Shown: positions 1 to 5,936 of the stretch, in pieces
Numbering within the stretch: position 1 is the first letter of the stretch
Layout: every line of letters starts with the position of its first letter
From: Phycisphaerae bacterium
Lineage (GTDB): Bacteria > Planctomycetota > Phycisphaerae > Phycisphaerales > Phycisphaeraceae
Direction: 5' to 3'
Assembly (NCBI GenBank): GCA_002688155.1
Contig: NZCH01000089.1
Coordinates: 1 to 6,401, forward strand
DNA: 6,401 bases
Translations under genes and position numbers: made by a program
Notes under the pieces: model-generated
Databases searched by the model: none
What the model was told of the DNA's origin: nothing
The model's input: the letters and a program-made list of their open reading frames with translations, nothing else

Positions 1-1284
1 CAGCGCCGTCGGGTCGAACTGCATCTGGTCTTTTTGCCACCTGCCGTTCGGCATCTTGCCGGTGATCAGGTAGGTGCACAGGTTCTGCCGTGTGTAGTAC
101 GCGCTGGTGGTGACCCACGCGCGTCCGCCGGGCCAGCCCGCGACGGAAGGCGGGTTGAACAGCTTCTGGCCCATCGAGCCCATCGCGTCATCAATCACGG
201 AAAGGTCACGGCTGGGCGTCTGCATGGTGCGCATGGCGCCGATGACCAGTTGGACGGGGCTTTTGATCATGTTGCCCGCGATGGCGGAATCGAAAAAGTG
301 CTGGCTTTTGAACAGCCGTTTGAGCACCGGCCGCAACTCGTACTTGTGCCTGACGACCTGGCCCGCCAGGCGGTTGACCACGCCGGTCAGCCACGGCATC
401 TGGTCGTCGGGCAGGTCGCAGACGAAGAACTTGTAGAGCTTGTACGCCACGAAGTGCGCACACGCGCGATGCGCGACGAGGATGCGCGCAAAGCCATCGC
501 CATCAAAGGCGCCTCGCCTGCCCAATATCGTCTTGACGCCATCGTCGTGTTGCCGGCGACGGAACACGAACTCGTTGTCCTGTACGCCGTATCCCGTGAG
601 CGCTCGGGCGCCTTGCCTGATGTCGTGCTCGGTGTAGTTCCCTTCACCGAGCGTGAACAACTCCATCAGCTCGCGCGCCAGGTTCTCGTTGGGTTTGCGC
701 CTGTTGTTTTGTGTGTTGTCCAGGAAGCGCAGCATGGCCGGATCGCGCACGATGGCAACGGCGAGTTCGGCGAAGTTGCCGCTGGCGTGCTTGCGAAACA
801 GCGCGTTCTGCTTGAGCATCAGGTACGAGTCGCGCACTTTCTGGTACTGCGTGGCGAAATGTCCGTGCCAGAGCAGGACGAGTTTTTCTTCCAGCGGTCT
901 GGGCGTCGTGATCATGCGGGCGATCCACCACCTGGTCAGATCGCTCATCTGCATGCGGTCCTGTTGTCGCTGCTGGGCGCGCATCTGCCGTACGCGGTCG
1001 AGCAGTTGTTTGTCGCCGGTCTGCCGCGCCTCGCGAAAGACACGGCGCTGTTCTGGTGTGGCAGGGCCTACCAGGTCCAAGTCGTACTGGGGTATCTCAA
1101 GCCCGCTTTTGTCAATGTCCGTGTAATCAACCAGGTAATCGACGGCTTTGTCGATACCCATGTCGGCCAGCGCCTGGATCTGCGCCGGCGTTCCGCCGAA
1201 CCCGGCGCGATTGAGCAGGTGCTGGGCGTCAAGAAAGCTGAACTGGTCGGTGCGGACCCGGCTGAGGGTGGCATTGACGGTCAT
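1..1284 (-). CDS. DUF1800 family protein, C-terminus cut by the left window edge
   Basis: 428 codons are visible, open to the window edge with no stop. The family (PF08811) is recognised from motifs in the usual order: LLNRAGFGGTPAQI (residues 23-36), LWHGHF (139-143 region), ENLARELMELFTLGEG (200-215) followed by ARALTGYGV (226-234), ILGRRGAFDGDGF (253-265), KLYKFFV (282-288), and MGQKLFNPPSVAGWPGG (371-387). The biochemical role of DUF1800 proteins is not established. In planctomycetes and many other bacteria the gene is usually followed by a DUF1501 gene, which would lie beyond the left edge here. The chosen ATG has GGGAG five bases upstream. No signal peptide or membrane segment is visible at the N-terminus, although many relatives are thought to be exported. 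It lies 121 bases downstream of the FHA-GAF kinase in the same direction, so it could be in the same transcript, but I see neither a clear promoter nor a terminator in the gap. Family assignment is secure; function is unknown. Confidence 0.93.
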   Translation of the reverse strand, partial: MTVNATLSRVRTDQFSFLDAQHLLNRAGFGGTPAQIQALADMGIDKAVDYLVDYTDIDKSGLEIPQYDLDLVGPATPEQRRVFREARQTGDKQLLDRVRQMRAQQRQQDRMQMSDLTRWWIARMITTPRPLEEKLVLLWHGHFATQYQKVRDSYLMLKQNALFRKHASGNFAELAVAIVRDPAMLRFLDNTQNNRRKPNENLARELMELFTLGEGNYTEHDIRQGARALTGYGVQDNEFVFRRRQHDDGVKTILGRRGAFDGDGFARILVAHRACAHFVAYKLYKFFVCDLPDDQMPWLTGVVNRLAGQVVRHKYELRPVLKRLFKSQHFFDSAIAGNMIKSPVQLVIGAMRTMQTPSRDLSVIDDAMGSMGQKLFNPPSVAGWPGGRAWVTTSAYYTRQNLCTYLITGKMPNGRWQKDQMQFDPTAL

Positions 1285-1289
1285 GAACG

Positions 1290-1294
1290 CTCCC
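1290..1294 (-). promoter_or_regulatory. Ribosome binding site of the DUF1800 gene
   Basis: On the minus strand this reads GGGAG, five bases before the ATG at 1284-1282. It supports that start codon and independent translation initiation after the 121-base gap. Confidence 0.6.
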
Positions 1295-1405
1295 AACGTG
1301 GCCCGCGATTTAGTTGCAGGGACAGACTTCCGCAGCGCGGCGGGCTATGTGCATAACGCCTGACCGGTCACCTCGATTGCATCTGATTGCCGTGAAAAGG
1401 CCTGA

Positions 1406-3073
1406 TTATGTGGACGATTTGGCGATCGTAGACTGCCCTGGCGCGTGCGTGTCCGACGACTTGGGGATGTGCTGGCCGTCGATCGGCAGTTCGATTTTGA
1501 ATGTCGAACCCTGTCCGGGCGTGGACTCAACAAGGATCCGTCCGCCGTGTTCCTGGACGACCTTTTGCGTCACGACCAGGCCAAGGCCCGTGCCGCGCAA
1601 ACCCCGGGTCGAATGGAACGGCTCGAACAGCTGGTCCATGCGCGATTGTTCGATGCCTTCACCGTTGTCGGCAACAAGAAACTGCACCGTCTGTTTCGCG
1701 TCGTCATAGTGGCAGCCGAGGCTGACGACGCCGGTGTCGCGCTCGACGGCGTGCAGCGCGTTGTAGAGCAGGTTCAAGAGTGCCTGGTAGATGGCGCCCG
1801 GATCGATCGGCACCGGCGGCATGCCAGCGTCCACGTCCACGATCAGCGCTACGTTTTTGTCGTCGTATTGACGCTGGACCAGCGCCGCGATTTCTTCAAA
1901 CAGATGGTCGAGGTTGGTCAGGTCCAGTTCGGGTCTGCGCTGCTTGGAGTACGCGAGCATATTCATCGTGAGCATGTAGATGCGATCGAGGTTGCGCGCC
2001 ACGATTTGCCAGCCCTTACCGAGCACTTCCATGTTGTGTTTCTTGAGGCCAAGCTCAATCACCTCGCCACCGCCGCGCAGGCCCTGAAGAATGTTCTTGA
2101 TCGAGTGGGACAGCGACGCGACGGTTTCACCTACGGCCGCGAGACGTTCCCGGCTGAGCCGTTCCTCGAGCAGGACCAGATTCGCCAGCGCCATACCCGT
2201 CTGCACGCCCACTGCAGTCAGAAGCAGCAACTGGTCTTCGGTGTACGTAAAGTTCTCGATCTGGCTGTCGATGTGTATGACGCCGTAGATGCGGTCCTTG
2301 AACTTGATCGGCACGCACATGGCAGAGCGAATGCCGTAGTCCTGTACGCTGTCGCCGCCGGCGAAGCGCGAGTCCGCCATGGCGTTACTCGACAGTACGC
2401 CCTGGCTTCGGCGCATCACGTGCTGGACGATCGTGCGGCTGACGGTGATGTTGCGGGCGCTGTGTTCCTTGGGCTCGACGCGGTGTCGCACCACAATCGG
2501 GTCCGGTCGCTCATTGGGGTTTTCATTGAGCAGAATGAACCCGCGGTCGGGTTGAAAGTGCTCGAAGATCACGGTCATGATCTGTTCGAGAAATTGCTGG
2601 CGGTCCTCGATCGTGCCGATCAGCTGCGTCAGCTCGTAAATGACCTTGAGCTGGACAGCGGCCGCTTCGGTCGGGTCGGGTACCGCCATGATCATCGAGT
2701 CGTCGTTACTGGGCACGACGTGATCGACATAGGCGTCCATCTGGCCGGACTTGGCGACGCGCACACCGTGCCGGTGCTGCGCCGGTTCCCGGCCATACAG
2801 AATCAGCGAGTTGCCCGTGCGAATTTGATCGCCGGTTTGAAGCAGCCGGCGTTCGGTAACGCGTTGACCGTTGACGAAGCTGCCGTTGGAGCTTTTCAGG
2901 TCGTCGATGTACCAGTCGCGTTCATCGGGTGTGAGTTCGGCGTGACGGCGGGAGATGGTCTGATCGGTCAGAGGCAGCGCTTCGCTGGACCGGCCGATCA
3001 ATTGCGGCTCATCGTCCGGCAATTCAAATCGTCGACCTTTGTCCGGGCCTTGTAATACGGTCAAGACGAGCAT
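1406..3073 (-). CDS. Soluble FHA-GAF-histidine kinase
   Basis: 555 residues with no membrane segment, so a cytoplasmic sensor kinase. Domains in order: an FHA domain (about 1-95) with the phosphothreonine-binding signature intact (IGRSS at 26-30, SRRHAEL at 41-47, SSNGSFVNG at 61-69); a linker; a GAF domain (about 140-300); a helical dimerisation/H-box region with LSHSIKN (321-327, His323 as the likely phospho-acceptor); and a HATPase domain with the N-box NLLYNALHAV (434-443), G1 box DNGEGI (469-474), F-box FEPFHS (483-488) and G2 box GTGLGL (494-499). All ATP-binding motifs look intact. The residue after His323 is Ser, where HisKA kinases usually have Glu or Asp. The tail after 530 is polar and rich in Ser/Thr. 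The gene starts 15 bases after the argH stop with only a weak GGGAAA seven bases upstream of the ATG, which suggests co-transcription with argH. The FHA domain implies input from Ser/Thr protein kinases; its partner and signal are unknown. Confidence 0.92.
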   Translation of the reverse strand: MLVLTVLQGPDKGRRFELPDDEPQLIGRSSEALPLTDQTISRRHAELTPDERDWYIDDLKSSNGSFVNGQRVTERRLLQTGDQIRTGNSLILYGREPAQHRHGVRVAKSGQMDAYVDHVVPSNDDSMIMAVPDPTEAAAVQLKVIYELTQLIGTIEDRQQFLEQIMTVIFEHFQPDRGFILLNENPNERPDPIVVRHRVEPKEHSARNITVSRTIVQHVMRRSQGVLSSNAMADSRFAGGDSVQDYGIRSAMCVPIKFKDRIYGVIHIDSQIENFTYTEDQLLLLTAVGVQTGMALANLVLLEERLSRERLAAVGETVASLSHSIKNILQGLRGGGEVIELGLKKHNMEVLGKGWQIVARNLDRIYMLTMNMLAYSKQRRPELDLTNLDHLFEEIAALVQRQYDDKNVALIVDVDAGMPPVPIDPGAIYQALLNLLYNALHAVERDTGVVSLGCHYDDAKQTVQFLVADNGEGIEQSRMDQLFEPFHSTRGLRGTGLGLVVTQKVVQEHGGRILVESTPGQGSTFKIELPIDGQHIPKSSDTHAPGQSTIAKSST

Positions 3074-3088
3074 GGTCGAGTTTCCCGC

Positions 3089-4540
3089 TTACGCACCCAG
3101 TCGCGATTGCCAGGCCTCAAGTTGTGTTTCAAACCCGGTCTGCCCCGCATTGCCTGTCGTCGTGTAGCGTCCGACGACGTTGGCCGGACCCAGTGAATCA
3201 TAGACCGCTCGATCCAGGACGTCGCGACCAGCGCCTGCGGCCTCGCATGCATCGTTAAGCGCCTCGAGCGGCAGATCGCAAAGGCGCTTGACACCGTCGT
3301 CCAGGCACCTCTTGACAAGCGCACCGACAATCTGGTGTCCCGTACGAAACGGCACACCGCGCGTCACGAGGTGTTCCGCCAGGCTCGTGGCGTCGAGAAA
3401 CCCTTCATCGAGCCGGCTGGCAATTCGTTCTTCATTGAACCGCGCCGTCGCGACGATGCGCGCCGCCATGTCCATACAGTCGCAGACCGTGTCGAACGCG
3501 GCGAACACATGTCGCTTGTCTTCCTGCAGGTCCCGGTTGTAGCCGATCGGCAGACCCTTGCACAGGGTCAACAGCGCGACAAGCCTGCCGTACACGTCGC
3601 CGCATCGGCCTCGAATCAGTTCGAGCATGTCCGGATTGCGTTTTTGCGGCATCATCGACGAGCCGGTCGTGTACCGGTCGTCCAGGGTGACGAACCCGAA
3701 CTCCTGGGTTGCGTAAACGATCCACTGTTCCGCCCAGCGCGAGAGGTTCATGGCGATCATCGACATGGCGAATGCGAAATCGACCGCGGCATCGCGCGAA
3801 GCGGTGGCATCGATACTGTTAGGCGTTGGCGATCCGGCGTCGAGTTGCCCGGACGTGTGGTCCCGGTCGAGCGGCAAACTCGATCCGGCGATCGCGCCAC
3901 TGCCCAGCGGGTTGCGCTGATTAACCGTCCGTAGCGCGGCCACGCGGCGCTGCGCGCGATCCAGAGCGCACAGCCACGCCATGAGTTCACTGCCCACGAC
4001 GATCGGCTGGGCGCGCTGAAGGTGCGTGTACGAAGGCATGACGATCCGCCCGTCGCGCCCGGCCAGTTCGACGAATGCATGAAACAGCGTGTCGAACTTT
4101 TCCTGCAGTTGCCCCGCGGCGTCATGAATCCACAGCTTCAGGTCCAGCGCAACCTGGTCGTTGCGGCTTCGCCCGGTGTGCAGCTTGCGCCCTGCGTCGC
4201 CGGTCTTTTCGATCAGCGCCGCTTCGATGCACATGTGTACGTCTTCAAGTTCGATCCGCCACCCGGGCCAGTCATCGCCCGCGTCGTCGATCTCGCTGTG
4301 AATCGTGGCCAGGCCCTGCTCGATCTGGTTCAGCTCATCGCCTGTGATCAGTTTCACGTGCGCGAGCATGCGCGCATGCGCGAGCGAGCCGGCAATATCG
4401 TGCCTGTACAGTCGCGTATCAAAGTCCAGTGACTGCACGAACTGCGCGGCCAGCGCATCAGCGCCGCTGCCGCCTGCCTTGGCGTGCTCCCACGGCTTGC
4501 CGGCACCTGGTGAATCGTCGTTGGCTCGGGTCGGGGACAT
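3089..4540 (-). CDS. argH: Argininosuccinate lyase
   Basis: 483 residues, within the usual length for the family. The cytoplasmic enzyme, normally a homotetramer, splits argininosuccinate into arginine and fumarate, the last step of arginine synthesis. Visible family motifs: DIAGSLAHARML (48-59), LEDVHM (98-103), HTGRSRNDQV (121-130), YTHLQRAQP (171-179, with His173 in the active-site region), NPLGSGAIAGSSLPLDR (210-226), and the superfamily signature GSSMMPQKRNPD (293-304), whose Ser pair sits on the catalytic loop. All expected active-site motifs are present, so it should be active. The N-terminus is unusual: the common WGGRF-type start is replaced by KPWEHAK (15-21). I chose the ATG at 4540-4538. 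The frame stays open upstream, but the extension would overlap the preceding gene and has no family similarity. No clear Shine-Dalgarno precedes the ATG. It lies 29 bases after the receiver-GAF gene and 15 before the FHA-GAF kinase, with no other arginine gene in view. Confidence 0.97.
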   Translation of the reverse strand: MSPTRANDDSPGAGKPWEHAKAGGSGADALAAQFVQSLDFDTRLYRHDIAGSLAHARMLAHVKLITGDELNQIEQGLATIHSEIDDAGDDWPGWRIELEDVHMCIEAALIEKTGDAGRKLHTGRSRNDQVALDLKLWIHDAAGQLQEKFDTLFHAFVELAGRDGRIVMPSYTHLQRAQPIVVGSELMAWLCALDRAQRRVAALRTVNQRNPLGSGAIAGSSLPLDRDHTSGQLDAGSPTPNSIDATASRDAAVDFAFAMSMIAMNLSRWAEQWIVYATQEFGFVTLDDRYTTGSSMMPQKRNPDMLELIRGRCGDVYGRLVALLTLCKGLPIGYNRDLQEDKRHVFAAFDTVCDCMDMAARIVATARFNEERIASRLDEGFLDATSLAEHLVTRGVPFRTGHQIVGALVKRCLDDGVKRLCDLPLEALNDACEAAGAGRDVLDRAVYDSLGPANVVGRYTTTGNAGQTGFETQLEAWQSRLGA

Positions 4541-4569
4541 AGCCCGTATTGTACGTCCGCGAGCGATGC

Positions 4570-5676
4570 TCAGGCGGCAAATCCCCACGTTCCCGAATCG
4601 TCTTTCGGCGGCAGATGCCGGTGGTAGATGCGAATCAGCCGACCAAGACTCTCGCCCAGAATCGGCGCGATCAGGGTGCACGTTTCCACGAACTTGTCGT
4701 CGAAAGGCTGGGCCCGGTTGCGGAAGATCGCCAAAACCGCCAACGTTTCGTCCTGGTGGCGACAGGAGATTGCCATCAGGTGCGCCTGCTCGAGGAATTC
4801 CGCGTCTTCGCCGACCCATCGGGCCATGGTGTTGTCATCGGCGATGTAGAGCACGTCTTCGCGGTCGGCGACTTTGGGGACCAGCCGATCCGCCAGGCCC
4901 TGCATCAGCACGTCCGCAGCGCCGCTGGAGCAGTCGTAGTTGATATACCCGCCCAGCGTGTACTCGTCCGTATTCGCAGGCAAAAAGATCGCGGCATTGG
5001 TCGGCCCGGCCTTTTGAAGAACATATTCAAGCGTCGTGTGCAGCAGTTGCTCCAGATCCAGCTCCTGCCGGATGAGCGTCGCGAACTCGCTGGTGGACGC
5101 GACCTGCTGCATCTGCAAGGCCAGATCCTGGTAAGCGCTCACCAGGTCGCCGCACAGGACATTGACCTGTTCGCTGACTTCAATGCGCGCGTCGTTGAGT
5201 TTTCTGCATGCGCGTTTGAGCCTGCGCACCCGGCGCTTGTTCGCCCGGTTGGCGCGGTACCGATCGGTCGCCTGCTGAACGCGGTCGAACATTTCGTCGC
5301 ATTGCAGGGGCTTGATCATGATGTCCGATGCCCCGGCACGAACCGCCTCGAGCATGCGTGCCACGGTCGGCCGGCGTGTGGTGACAAGGATCTGCGTGTC
5401 AGGCCACTGGCGATGCAGGCGGTCGGCTAACTCCAGCCCGGACCCGTCGGCCAGGTGCGTGGCGATGACCGCCAGGTCAGTTTGGTGTATGCGCAGCAGC
5501 ATATTCGCCTCGACAAGCGTGTCCGCGTGCAGCAGCATCGTCGACGAGCTGTCAAGCCGGGCCGCCAGTTCGTCCGTAACGTCCATGTCACCGTCGACGA
5601 CGAGCACGCGCAGCGTGCGCGGTGATCCGTTCTTGCGTGCGCGCTGCGCTCGCGGAGCATTGCCTTTTTCTGACAC
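4570..5676 (-). CDS. Receiver-GAF protein with a degenerate receiver domain
   Basis: 368 residues, soluble. The N-terminal part (about 21-137) has the fold pattern of a response-regulator receiver: VLVVDGD (24-30), LADGSGLEL (75-83), a switch Thr at 99/100, and IKPL (121-124) with the conserved Lys122. Two key positions are changed. The phospho-acceptor Asp is Ala72 (codon GCC), and the second acidic residue of the Asp pair is Gly29 (GGT) while Asp28 remains. A strongly basic helical linker follows (141-160, 11 Arg/Lys in 20 residues), then a predicted helical segment and a GAF-like domain (about 205-350). There is no DNA-binding, kinase or cyclase output domain. The GTG start is chosen because AGGAG lies six bases upstream and the next Met (31) would remove the first receiver strand. 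It is the first intact gene of the likely operon with argH and the FHA-GAF kinase. Its GAF-like domain could bind a small molecule or the partner kinase; that is inference. Confidence 0.88.
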   Translation of the reverse strand: MSEKGNAPRAQRARKNGSPRTLRVLVVDGDMDVTDELAARLDSSSTMLLHADTLVEANMLLRIHQTDLAVIATHLADGSGLELADRLHRQWPDTQILVTTRRPTVARMLEAVRAGASDIMIKPLQCDEMFDRVQQATDRYRANRANKRRVRRLKRACRKLNDARIEVSEQVNVLCGDLVSAYQDLALQMQQVASTSEFATLIRQELDLEQLLHTTLEYVLQKAGPTNAAIFLPANTDEYTLGGYINYDCSSGAADVLMQGLADRLVPKVADREDVLYIADDNTMARWVGEDAEFLEQAHLMAISCRHQDETLAVLAIFRNRAQPFDDKFVETCTLIAPILGESLGRLIRIYHRHLPPKDDSGTWGFAA

Positions 5677-5682
5677 CTCGTT

Positions 5683-5687
5683 CTCCT
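5683..5687 (-). promoter_or_regulatory. Ribosome binding site fixing the GTG start of the receiver-GAF gene
   Basis: On the minus strand this reads AGGAG, six bases before the GTG at 5676-5674. No ATG in this frame has comparable support, so it decides the start. Confidence 0.75.
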
Positions 5688-5786
5688 GCCGCCATCAAAT
5701 TCGCGACTCTGCTGTCGCCGTAGTCCCAACGATTCAGCCCCGGAAGTTACACAGACCATTACCGTTAATTCGAAATACCGTCGTCA

Positions 5787-5820
5787 TTCAATCAGAGATA
5801 AGTTCGGCTTCGTGATTGAA
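5787..5820. repeat. Inverted repeat, 8-bp arms, 18-base spacer
   Basis: TTCAATCA at 5787-5794 is the exact reverse complement of TGATTGAA at 5813-5820. Inside the spacer a short AAG/CTT pair flanks TTCGG, so the whole could also fold as RNA. It ends about 110 bases before the GTG start of the receiver-GAF gene, in the AT-rich leader, where an operator or a 5' UTR hairpin is possible. There is no following T-run on the minus strand, so it does not look like a terminator. Function unknown. Confidence 0.45.
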
Positions 5821-5936
5821 AATGCGATGTTGCTGACGCATCTATCAATTCTTCACCGCAACGGCTCATCTTTTTTTGAATCTCTGTGTCCCCTGTGCCA
5901 ACCTCCTGCAAGCCCGTGATGAACTTCTCGTGACCC

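Larger units (their letters stand above)
5677..5936. other. Intergenic leader region upstream of the receiver-GAF operon
   Basis: No intact gene is supported here. The stretch from about 5755 to 5880 is clearly more AT-rich than the flanking genes and is the most likely place for the operon promoter, but I find no convincing -35/-10 pair. It holds an 8-bp inverted repeat (5787-5820) and, at 5822-5897, a sequence that resembles the start of a GxxExxY-type gene on the minus strand, described under findings. A seven-T run lies at 5871-5877. Confidence 0.6.

Noticed and set aside
34..1356. A long plus-strand open frame opposite the DUF1800 gene.
   Set aside because: Its product resembles no known family, while the minus strand gives a full run of DUF1800 motifs. 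Long antisense frames are common in GC-rich coding DNA.
1361..1370. Ten-base perfect palindrome TGACCGGTCA in the gap before the DUF1800 gene.
   Set aside because: Several 10-base palindromes are expected by chance in 6.4 kb, and no promoter could be placed beside it.
1285..1405. A terminator between the FHA-GAF kinase and the DUF1800 gene.
   Set aside because: No stable hairpin followed by a T-run is present in the minus-strand direction.
1445..3055. A 536-codon plus-strand open frame opposite the FHA-GAF kinase.
   Set aside because: It mirrors the codon structure of the real gene and has no recognisable domain; the minus strand carries intact FHA, GAF and kinase motifs.
4541..4819. A 93-codon N-terminal extension of argH.
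   Set aside because: The extension has no ArgH similarity, is Arg/Pro-rich and overlaps the receiver-GAF gene in another frame.
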